DNA of 64,000 nt from Phoronis australis (lineage: Eukaryota > Phoronida > Phoronidae), in assembly GCA_002633005.1 (NCBI GenBank), contig NMRA01000001.1, positions 839,755 to 903,754 of the forward strand. Reading direction: 5' to 3'. Below the pieces are notes generated by a model. That model saw only the letters and a list, made by a program, of their open reading frames with translations. It was not told the origin of the DNA and searched no databases. The first letter of the stretch is position 1. Every line of letters starts with the position of its first letter. Below are positions 38,001 to 45,800 of the stretch, one piece after another. A program made the position numbers and the translations under genes.

Positions 38001-41000
38001 GGTTAAATTGGCAAACCCAAAAAATCGGGGGTGGGCGGTTAACTACACATGGGCACTTAAACGTGAAACTTCAAAAAATCCAGGGTTGGCAGTTAACCGA
38101 ACATGGGCGCTTATTACAACAGGCAAGCGCCCTGGGCGGTTAATCTTACCCCGTGATCTAAGTACCCACACCACACACGTAGGCCTACTCGGAACGCGTA
38201 GCACTTTTCAAAGAGCGTTATCGTCACGTCACCACATGACGGGAAAAATGTCATAACAGCGGATGATCCTAACATAGGTTATCATGCCCTCAGATTAGTT
38301 ATTCACTATTAAATTTACAGAATTGCTGAGTGATAGCCCCGTGCCGTCCTGCGGTCTTGTTATTTAGCCCTGTAGAGCGCAGACAACCAGTGACCACACA
38401 GCCTCTACTTGGATTGCAACTATTTCATCTTGCTAAAGTGCGCACGTGCAAGCTTCACGTGTTGCGGAGGTCACAGCAGACATCAAATTTATGGTTACAG
38501 TATCGTACTAGCTGCCAAGTTCATAGTCAAGAAAGCAGTTTTAAATTTGGTTGTAATAAAAGTTTGAAAACCTCAATTCAGATGTTTTTTTGTGTTTGGG
38601 ATGTTTATAGTCAACACTCCGTGACTCAATGATATTTCCAGCGTATGGTTCTGTGGCTTGCTGTTTTATCTTGACTGCCAAGCATTGCTCACTTGCCGTC
38701 AAAGATACTATATCTATAAAATCTTTGTTGCCGTTGCGCCAAACATGCTCGGCAAAGAAGTAGGCCCAACACAAGAATCGGGGTTAAGCGGCCGTGTGCC
38801 ACTCGCCAATCAAGAATAAAATTTCGAGCCATGGCATAAATATGTGATAAAACGCTACAAAACAGTGATATGTTTCAATTCATAAACGATCACCTTACCA
38901 AACTTCGTGGTGGAAAAACATTTATTTTTCATGCAAGATGTCCAGATTATCCAGATTTATATCACTTGCAATATCGCACTGCGGCACTGTTCGGTCCCGT
39001 TGTTAGCGCGCAATGTCTCAGTCGGCTGAAAAACGTGACTTGGAAATGCCGTCAAGTAATACAACGGCCTCTTTCAATATGCATCTCGTTTTTTATGGCC
39101 AAAGATAGCGGCAGGATTCAGCACGCGCATAGGGCCTACTTGCGAGTCACCTGTCAATCACATGTTGGTGTCAAGGTAACATGCACTCCAAAGTGTGAGA
39201 ACTTGCGCGCGTGCACCACTACAAAGTCACACACCAAAAGAGAATAGTGACAGTCCTAAATAACAGAAACGGGCGTGACTATATACTTTTAACCATTGTC
39301 TCATTTCTCTGGCCTGATTTTTTCGAATATATGTTTTATCAAGTGCACTGCAGACGAAAACTCAGCGCGGCAGACAAAGTCGCTGAAAGCGGAGGTTTTG
39401 ACGCCGGCGGCGTTCTTAAACTTTGCAAACATGGGAAGAAAATAAAGTGACAAAAACGTTCAAGTATTATATTTTGATGTGAGTCCATGACCCAAGACAA
39501 TAACTCGTTACTTGTATAATTGCAATCCACATTGCTAAGCCACCGTCTTGGAGGCCCGGCGTCGTTGCGCTCATTGTGATCATCGATCTTTTTCTAAAAG
39601 TCGGGGAATCGCGCGTTTCCTTAGCACTGGGCGCTAAATCTTCATTCTTTAAAAGTCGGGGATGGGCGCTTAACCGAGAGGTGGGCGCTTAACTGGAAAT
39701 CTTAAAAAATCGCAGGGGGGCGCTTAACCGAGCAGTGGGCGGTTAAATCGAAAATCCACCTAAAGTTGGGGGTGGGTGGTTAACTGAGCATGGGCGTTAA
39801 CCCGAACGTTTACGGTAATACTTATTAAAAAGTTAGTCACCTTGGTTTGCATTGCAGAATGCAAAAATTCTAATGAAGGAATACAAAGCCCGTAAAAAGG
39901 CACAACTTGGCAACGAATGGCTTAGAAGAGAAAAGTCTTAGTAGAGGAACATTATGAGTGATATTCAAATCTTTCTTGAATGAGCGACAATTCAAGAACG
40001 TTGCCTGGTAAAGCCAACGCAGTCAAAGTTGAGAAAAGCAAGATTCATAAGCGAGTACTAAATGATTACATGCCTAGTAACCTGCAACACAAATTCCGAG
40101 TCCTTGGCGACATTCTGCCGTGCAAGACCATCGCATATTGCCCTGGTAAACTCATTGAGATCAGTTTGCTTACACCCCAAGCATCAGAATTTTGCACTCA
40201 AGCTGAGATGTTTGAAAGACTTGAAAGTCACCAAATGCACAAGCCCAGACAAATTCCTGGGAACTCACAGCCATAGCGACCTAGACGGAAACCTTGGTCA
40301 AGTCACAAAAACCACAACAAATGTGGAGTACCGAGAGTGGAGAAGAGTGAAATTGGCAGACGGAAAGGAAAAAATGCGTATCGTAGAAGCTAAATTGCCT
40401 AGCAATGAGTTCATGAAGGAGTCCCGAAGCTTGTTCGCAAACCACGTGAGAAGTCATCACCCAGTACAAAGCACTGAAGAAAATGAAAGAAAGATTGTAA
40501 CCAAGTCACGTGCTAATCCAGATGGACTTCGCACAAAATTATTGCTGTCAAAATATGGACGAAATACAGTCAGCTTACTGGAATGCAACAGCTGTGACTC
40601 TACACCCCACAGTAATATACTACTGCAGTGGCGGATCTAGGATATCACAAGGGGGGGCCCAACACTTTGTCCGGCTGTAAGCATTTGCGCAAACTGAACC
40701 ACGATTGTAGATGCGCATAAGCACCGCCCAGGAAATTTTTCTGTTTTTACCTCTAAAAATCAAGCATTTTCCTTGATTCCTGAAGTAATATCCAAGAAAA
40801 AAGGCAAGAAAAAAATGAGAACGTGTCAAACAGGAAAAACTGCAAGTACCAAAGACTCGAACTCTCGACCTGGAGGATAATGCGCGCGTGCGTTACCTCT
40901 ACACCACCACGATTTTACTACTTCTCTCATACCAAGAGACCTACTTGTTTATGGTCCACAGCGTTTGCGTGCGAACCTACTTCTTTTTGTAATGCTTATT

Positions 41001-42101
41001 ACACGTTTTATATTTTGTGCCATCAATTCTTGACAAATTTGTCGTATTTAAAATGCCCAAAAGACCAAATCCGTTTTTCGTGTTAGCAATAATGACGGGA
41101 TTGCTTTGGAAATCGTCTTATGATAAGGTTTGACAAAGAGAGTATTGCGAGTTTCTGAGTGATTCACATCTTACCAGCAGCTTCTGTTTTTTCATCGCCA
41201 CTCAGGTTCCATTTTCTTTAAAAAATTAAGTAAATTTTCTTCATTGCACAGTGGAGCAGACGACGGAAACGGAGTCGTAGTGCGCAGCGCCACTGCCGGT
41301 CGCCTGGGATATCGCGGGAGAGCCTATACTTAGACATAGTTCCGTTACGAATGCGCCGTGTTACGAATTTGATACTTGAAATTGGATTTGAGCGCCCCCC
41401 CCAACACTAAAACTGCACACATTTAAATCTTTTTTCATCCGTACAATTTTAATTACCGGGGTTAATTAATAAACTCAACATTTCCCTACACTCTTACCGT
41501 TTTATTTTTTTTGCGGCACCCAAGGGGGGGAGGGCCGGGCCCTCTGGGCCCCCCCCCTAAATCCGCCTATGTACTGAAGTGAGGATGGTGGATGGTGATA
41601 AAAGTACCATCGTTGTCTCGGAGGTTCTTCAACACAATGCACCAATGGTCCTTGCCATCATCAGCAAGGTCATGGCGTTTGTGAAGCAGTTCGTGGGACG
41701 ACAGGAAGCAGTTCACTTTTGGACGGACTCACCAATGTCCCAGTACACTAGTACAGGAACAAAACAATCTTCAACTTTGTGAGATTTCACGATGTATACG
41801 GCGTCCGAGCCTCATGGCAGTATTTCGAGGCAGGGCATGGCAAGCATCCATGTGACGGACGTTAAACTAAGAAAAAACAATGCGTTAGCTTGATACTTGA
41901 AAATCGAGTTTCTTCGGTGTCGCGATTCATTGAGAATAGATCATCTGAAGTTTTGCTGTTGGCCCGCCAGGGTTGTGGGCTCAATGAATTTATATTTATT
42001 GAATAGAAGCAAATTTTCTACTCACTGCAAGTTTTCCACATTGATTTCCCATAGCTAACGTGAACACAAAGCAACGCAGCTATGACAATCGTGAGCCCCA
42101 T
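19880..42101 (-). CDS. NPC2: NPC2-like ML-domain lipid-binding protein gene (whole span)
   Basis: This is a secreted or lysosomal ML-domain protein related to NPC2, which carries sterols or other lipids in a beta-sandwich pocket. Four coding segments were found on the minus strand: exon 1 42101-42026 (signal peptide), exon 2 32087-31977, exon 3 in two versions (26597-26422 or 20560-20385), and a likely exon 4 20001-19880. Sizes and phases fit (76, 111, 176 nt; phases 1, 1, 0), giving about 160 residues, close to the family norm of 150. The hallmark NPDGC..SG.VCPL and KTYSYH motifs are present. Of the three usual disulfides, the pair in DGC..SGIVC and the long-range pair (Cys25 and the exon 4 Cys) are visible; the first Cys of the middle pair is replaced in GKTDACIL. 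The last exon seems to carry a one-base frameshift. Exons are certain in kind; their joining in one transcript is inferred. Confidence 0.75.
20385..20560 (-). CDS. NPC2: NPC2-like exon 3a (alternative copy)
   Basis: A 176-nt exon between acceptor tctacag and donor gag|gtgagt. It encodes the ML core: GYVYGVWIRFVLRNPDGC, then SGIVCPLVAKKTYSYH and KIYPE. It starts in phase 1 and ends in phase 0, exactly like exon 3b at 26422-26597. Relative to 3b it has lost the proline-rich VPF.LP of the lipid-pocket entrance (IRFVLR instead). No stop or frameshift is present. It lies in copy 1 of the older tandem duplication. Confidence 0.8.
20650..20730 (+). repeat. tRNA-derived SINE head
   Basis: The B-box gccgggttcaaatcctgg at about 20693-20710 is preceded by an A-box-like stretch and followed by ttttactggctgac. 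The homologous element is at 26680-26765 in the second duplicate, so the insertion is older than the duplication. Confidence 0.65.
20799..20799. other. Single ambiguous base
   Basis: One n within otherwise continuous sequence. Unlike at 7464, 15708 and 30604, no overlap restarts here. Confidence 0.6.
21346..21737. other. Spacer between duplicate copies
   Basis: About 390 bp without match to the duplicate units and without recognised genes. Confidence 0.5.
23016..23291 (+). CDS. Hypothetical ORF in duplicated block
   Basis: A 91-codon frame with the stretch PPVESVYTPQTTID and a C-terminus EYTEHDYTVQL. The corresponding part of copy 1 (13640-13850) shares PPVESVYTP.TTID but loses the frame further on. 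Replacement changes are frequent between the copies in both strands' frames, which argues against a constrained protein. No family was recognised; it is probably a remnant. Confidence 0.2.
   Translation: MEDLAVSISLRMRLTILLPVPATSEIRPQTKEKLVALMSRAPPVESVYTPQTTIDTAHYTLSPLTVRNSTKNVIYSRNKIEYTEHDYTVQL
26422..26597 (-). CDS. NPC2: NPC2-like exon 3b (alternative copy)
   Basis: A 176-nt exon between acceptor tctacag and donor gag|gtgagt. It encodes ESSKSLTSVAHGYVYDMW, then VPFHLPNPDGC, SGIVCPLVAKKTYSYH and KIYPE. This is the more canonical ML core, close to the HG...VPFP.P.PDGC pattern of NPC2 proteins. Its phase-1 start joins exon 2 perfectly. No terminal exon is found in copy 2 itself, so the transcript would have to splice on to the exon at 20001-19880, skipping 3a. 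Confidence 0.85.
26680..26765 (+). repeat. tRNA-derived SINE head
   Basis: A-box-like gctcactggtttgagcactgg followed by B-box cccgggttcaaatcctgg. It is orthologous by position to the element at 20650-20730. Confidence 0.7.
27606..28600. other. Intron sequence with promoter-like patch
   Basis: Lies between exons 3b and 2 of the NPC2-like gene. No exon was recognised. The two CRE motifs and TATA-like box are listed separately. Confidence 0.5.
27820..27910 (+). promoter_or_regulatory. Twin CRE motifs with TATA-like box
   Basis: Two perfect palindromic TGACGTCA sites (27825-27832 and 27856-27863) lie in a 31-bp imperfect tandem repeat (tgacgtca.tccgt.ggct). TATATAA follows at 27904-27910. The spacing resembles a compact CREB/ATF-responsive promoter. 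It may serve an internal start, a noncoding RNA or a buried retroelement; nothing downstream confirms it. Confidence 0.3.
28601..28761. mobile_element. Short hAT-like MITE, 5-bp target duplication
   Basis: Ends are caggggcagatccagg and the complement of ctaaatccgccactg. Flanks are ACATC at 28596-28600 and 28762-28766. The termini match the 40626-41571 element. It is non-coding, with G-rich and C-rich inner parts. Confidence 0.8.
29430..30603. repeat. Haplotype block 3, version A
   Basis: Repeated almost unchanged at 30605-31776 after the n at 30604. Intron of the NPC2-like gene. The last 540 bp (30060-30603) have the look of a dispersed noncoding repeat (ccaagtttcatcagccttgt, aaaattgcg.cctgtagag). 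Confidence 0.85.
30605..31776. repeat. Haplotype block 3, version B
   Basis: Second allele of 29430-30603. It continues without a break into exon 2 of the NPC2-like gene. Confidence 0.85.
31977..32087 (-). CDS. NPC2: NPC2-like exon 2
   Basis: A 111-nt exon with acceptor ttttttccag and donor act g|gtaagt. It encodes DVPVTGTLSNVIVNGKTD, then ACILVKGTNANFTLVFKT. This is the N-terminal half of an ML domain, with the usual C.L.KG.N....V.F pattern. Family members normally have a Cys five residues before the visible one (CP..PC); here the first is absent. Phases 1 and 1 fit exons 1 and 3. Confidence 0.85.
32088..33520. other. NPC2-like intron 1, 3' part
   Basis: Noncoding; holds the SINE at 33028-33115. 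No other feature was recognised. Confidence 0.5.
33028..33115 (+). repeat. tRNA-derived SINE
   Basis: A-box agagtggctaagtggg and B-box catgggtttgagacccat are spaced as in a Leu/Ser-type tRNA with a long variable arm. It is not an intact tRNA gene. Confidence 0.65.
33530..33932. repeat. Inverted pair of a dispersed repeat
   Basis: The left arm (33530-33740) and right arm (33770-33932) are inverted copies sharing gacaccttag.aggctat, ctttttcttcaagcag and cagttgcccaa. A third copy in direct orientation is at 44188-44480. None has a conserved frame. Confidence 0.7.
33933..34456. other. Intron sequence without recognised feature
   Basis: I see no exon or repeat in this stretch of NPC2-like intron 1. 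Confidence 0.4.
34457..36885. mobile_element. hAT-like non-autonomous element, 2.4 kb
   Basis: Starts cagggctcgac and ends gtcgagccctg. It is flanked by TGGAA at 34452-34456 and 36886-36890. Next to the termini lie repeated motifs gcgacctg and gcgagctg at both ends (34480-34580; 36775-36865). About 34830-35280 shares sequence with 38840-39260 of the next element. No transposase frame is seen. One n lies inside at 35579. Confidence 0.8.
36886..37968. other. Intron sequence without recognised feature
   Basis: AT-rich noncoding sequence between two transposons. Confidence 0.4.
37969..39818. mobile_element. DNA transposon with direct subterminal repeats
   Basis: The inverted ends are ttaccgtaaacgtttgggtt and the complement of aacccgaacgtttacggtaa (25 bp, one or two mismatches). 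Inside each end is an array of the motif GGGCG(G/C)TTAA(C): about six copies at 37996-38145 and seven at 39627-39800. All point the same way rather than being mirrored. No transposase ORF is seen and no clear target duplication. Its superfamily is undetermined. Confidence 0.7.
39980..41865 (+). pseudogene. Transposon-derived protein pseudogene, split by a MITE
   Basis: Coding-like pieces occur in changing frames: 39980-40276 (SNLQHKFRVLGDILPCK), 40270-40625 (NVEYREWRRVKLADGKEK and later LLSKYGRNTVSLLE), and after the 946-bp insertion 41579-41780 (VHFWTDSPMSQY) and 41755-41865 (RNKTIFNFVRFHDVYGV, then WQYFEAGHGKHPCDG). The last motifs (DSP.SQYRNK ... HGK.PCDG) resemble a widespread family of transposon-derived proteins in invertebrates. 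At least three frame changes and the insertion make it non-functional. It lies antisense in intron 1 of the NPC2-like gene. Confidence 0.65.
40626..41571. mobile_element. hAT-like element inserted in pseudogene
   Basis: Starts cagtggcggatctagg and ends in the complement (cctaaatccgcctatg). It is flanked by TACTG at 40621-40625 and 41572-41576. Length 946 bp; no ORF. G/C-rich runs near both ends are as in the 28601-28761 element. It postdates the host pseudogene family copy. Confidence 0.85.
42026..42101 (-). CDS. NPC2: NPC2-like exon 1 (signal peptide)
   Basis: ATG at 42101-42099 followed by 25 codons and one base, ending at donor tgca|gtgagt. MGLTIVIAALLCVHVSYG is a clear signal peptide; then KSMWKTC provides the first conserved Cys of ML proteins. 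The phase-1 end matches the start of exon 2, nearly 10 kb downstream. Confidence 0.8.
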
Positions 42102-42712
42102 TTTGGAAAAATAGTTAATGCCGACCGCACTCCGTTGAGTTTGTTGTTTTCATTGAAGGTCATGTGCCTGTCATGCTGTTATCAGCTCAATTTTCGCGAA
42201 ATAAAAATCATGAAACGAACAATTCTGCTTGTTAATCTTATATATTCTAAAAAGTTATATTATAATATTCATATTTCGGAAAATTTTTATTATATAATTT
42301 ATTTTTTAAACTTACTTACACAAACAACAATTCAAAATATATGAAAAATTTAATTACGGTTCTAGATGGTGATTACTAATTTTTAAAAGCCACAATATTT
42401 AAGTTAGGGGCGTATTGGTACATTTTTATGAAAATTTGGAGCAAGACAATTTGAAAAGTTGGGGAATTTCGATACATAGCACTTTCATCTAAATTGAAAA
42501 GTATTTCACCAAAAAAAACAATGTAATCATATACTCATTGATGCATCATTAATGAAATTTAAGACAATGCAACCCCTTGTTTTTTATCATGGACTCGTCC
42601 GCGACCTTGGCCTTCAAAAGCCATCTTCACAGTTTCGGGTGAATGTGTTGCAAGTTATACTGGTTCAAAAAGATGTAGTTAATTTGGAAGTAACCCCACT
42701 TATGGTGAAGTC
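42102..42712. promoter_or_regulatory. Divergent promoter region between NPC2-like and RALGAPA
   Basis: 611 bp separate the two start codons, which face away from each other. The middle (42235-42400) is very AT-rich, with tatataa-like words on either strand. The right part (42540-42712) is the RALGAPA leader. It contains a short upstream ORF, ATG 42589 to TGA 42642 (17 codons). An in-frame TAA at 42680 shows that the RALGAPA ATG at 42713 is the first in its frame. Confidence 0.5.
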
Positions 42713-42818
42713 ATGTTCAGTAAGAAATCTCACGCGGATTCTAAGAAATCTGCACAGAAAGTTTTGGACCCTAAAAAAGACAGCGTTACAAGACTGAAAC
42801 ACCTGCGAACGGTCATTG
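42713..42818 (+). CDS. RALGAPA1: RALGAPA exon 1
   Basis: Encodes [19 protein letters not shown] and then RLKHLRTVI; almost identical to the vertebrate N-terminus. Donor g|gtaaga, phase 1. Confidence 0.93.
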
Positions 42819-45800
42819 GTAAGATTTAACAAGGTTGCAAAACAGTCCTGAGTCAAGTGACTTCTGTTTAAACTAAAGTCGCTTTTCAATACTCTGTCGT
42901 CATTTGCCTAAGGAGTCGCACGTATTTTCCGTGGACTTTGTCTTTTTTTGTCCTTTAAACATAAACCAAACTATCTCAAATATCCCACAATGCCCAGCAG
43001 ACAGTCCCAGCTCCTAAGTTAGAAAGGACCTGCCCACTTTTATAGTGACAGATCAGAGCTATGCAGGTGACCCCTGTTGCAGCCCAAATTGATGCCTGCG
43101 CCAAATTGATTTGGCGTGGGTTGGTGAGCCAAACTGATGCCTACGTCAAACTAAAGCTACTGTAAGTTCTCAAATTTCTGTCGATGGTTTTTATGTTTTT
43201 TCGGTTATCAGAACTGAAATTGACGACAAAGTCAATGAGTGCATCGTGGTGCATAATAGTTTCGCAGGACACTTCCTCCATGTGATTAATTCATTTGACC
43301 TACATACGTGAGCATTAAACCGCTTGCAGTAATTAGGGAACTTACGGTAGCTTCAGTTTGATGCAGGCATCAGTTTGACTCACCAACCCACAGGCGTCTT
43401 CAGCTTTTGATTGTCCCCAATAGGCTATATATACATACATATACTACAAGGTATGACACTCGGGACTTGAAATTTCACGGGTGCTTCACTTCTGCCGTCT
43501 ATATCAAACACAAAACTCAATAAATTTAAGCAAAACTAGTTCAACAAAGCATGTTCTTTCGTCTAATATCATTTACAGTGTCCTGCTCCATCGAGTTCGC
43601 AACAAATTCGAAATCAAAGAACAAAAATCTTCACAAAAAGCACATACGTACCAACTACTTTGTCAAATACAGTAGGGAATTATCTGATAAGTTGCAGATA
43701 GACGGCAATTGCCGGTTCATCACGGAAGGTTATGAAATAGTGCGTTATTGATGTTGTGACTTTCCATGACAAATCGGCAATTTCTGGTTGACAAAGTAGT
43801 TAGTACGCATGGGGTTTTTGGGAAGATTTTTGTGCTTTGACCTCGGAGCAGGACACCATAAGTGGTATTTGAAGAAAGAACAATTGCTAATGGTTTGTTG
43901 AAGCCCTATTTTGTGTAAATTTATTGAGTTTTGTGTTCGATATGGACGGCTGAAGTGAAGTACCCGTGGAATTCCTAGTACCGAGTATCATACCTTGTAG
44001 TATCATATGTAGTGGATTGGCGACGATCAGAAGCTGAGAACGCCTGTGCACCAACACATGCCAAATTGAAGGTTTGGTGCAGGCATCAGTTTGGGTTGCA
44101 ATGACCCCCACTTTGCCATGGGAACTACCTCGCTCAGAGTACATGACTGTCATATGTACTAAAGTGTACACTATAACCACTAGGCAGTGTTACCGTTTCT
44201 ATTTAGTAGTAGAAACGGTGGCACTCCCATAGGGCATTCATACTCCGAAAGCATTTTGGCGAATTATGCCTCAGACTCATTAAAACATCAAAGCCTGTTG
44301 TGCATAGAGGGTTACCTTAGGAGGCCGTCGATGTCTTTAATTCCTTCCAACTCGAACAAATACTCCCGTAATCGAACTTTTTTTCAAGCGGTCTTTCATT
44401 CAGTTTCCCAAATCGGCAGCTGGCCATTTTTACCCGACTTGCGCCAGAACATATGACATCACATCTCTAGACCAGTGGAAAAAATAGCGTCGCCATCAGG
44501 TACATTTTTTGGTTTTCGCAATTTTTTAACATGTTTAGGTTTTCTGTTGTGGAGAATGCTGTTTAAACGTTTTTATTTTGGCCCTTAAGTCCATGATTAC
44601 GTTCAAGTTTCCCAAATAAAGATAATTTTCATTGTATATGTATTGGTGGAGTTCATGGTGAGGTGAAGCATGCGAAAGGGATTTGATTGTTTTGTAATTG
44701 TCATATGACTTGTTTCTCTGCTTAGTTCATTACAAAGTAACAACAAATAGCCACAATACGACAACGGCTAATTAGCGTCAGGACAGTGATAAGGGATATC
44801 GATTTTATCAGCAAAATGGTCGCTAGGAACACATCAACGCGTTGTACTCACTCTACAAAGTATTTCCTTAGTTACTCTACTTTGATCAGTCCAAGACCTT
44901 AGTGTTTTCCTCTAGACTCGAGTGTACCGCATAATCTCTGTAGAGTTGTGAACACCTCAGATTTCAATTGCAACCTGAAACTTCCAAAAAGAACGTGACA
45001 ACGTTGCATCGTCTGGTTGGCACTAGTCTAGTGCCAAATATCTTTCACACCTATCCCTATGGTCATACATATTTAAATAAAATGGCTTGGAGATGGGAGT
45101 TAAGCTGAAGTATCTTCACTGAGAATGCTAACAACCACCGTATCTGTCCGGGTAAGCAGTGAACTTAGAACTACGGAGCTTTGAAGGATAGGGGTTTAAC
45201 ACGGGTAGCATCGTGAGTCCATTGTACATAAGACTAGTAAGGACTTTTACAAGCAGTCGTGGTATAGGCCCACAACATAAGGAATCCACCACGCCTCGTG
45301 TTCTGCATTTTTGTAATGGTGTTCTCCAATATAGTTTTGCACTGTCTTGTCTAGACTGAGCAGCTGGACTAAGATGTGCAAAACACAAAAAATTGGTTGG
45401 GCTTATATTTAAGTGTACGGAGTAAATCATAACAGGATGCAAATTCAGATAATTTAGTTGCTTAGTTACATACAGGGCTAAAGTAATCGCACAAAATATC
45501 TTTCAGTCATGACGGCTAATTATGTTAATAGCAAAAATGACTGGTAACGAGTTTAAGATCTGCAAAATTCTAATTAGAGAATGCCGTAGCCATCTTTTAA
45601 ATTTTCCTGTTGATTCGCCTTCATTTTCGATCACTAAAAAGGCTACTCTGGTGATGAATGAAGCATTCGCCCCCACCGTCGTGACAAAAAGGATACTCCA
45701 ATGTCAATAGGCTACGAAAAATATATACCGAAACAGCACAACCACAATTTTCTGTTTCACATTTCTTGATAGTATTCCAATAATTATTAATCACTGATAT

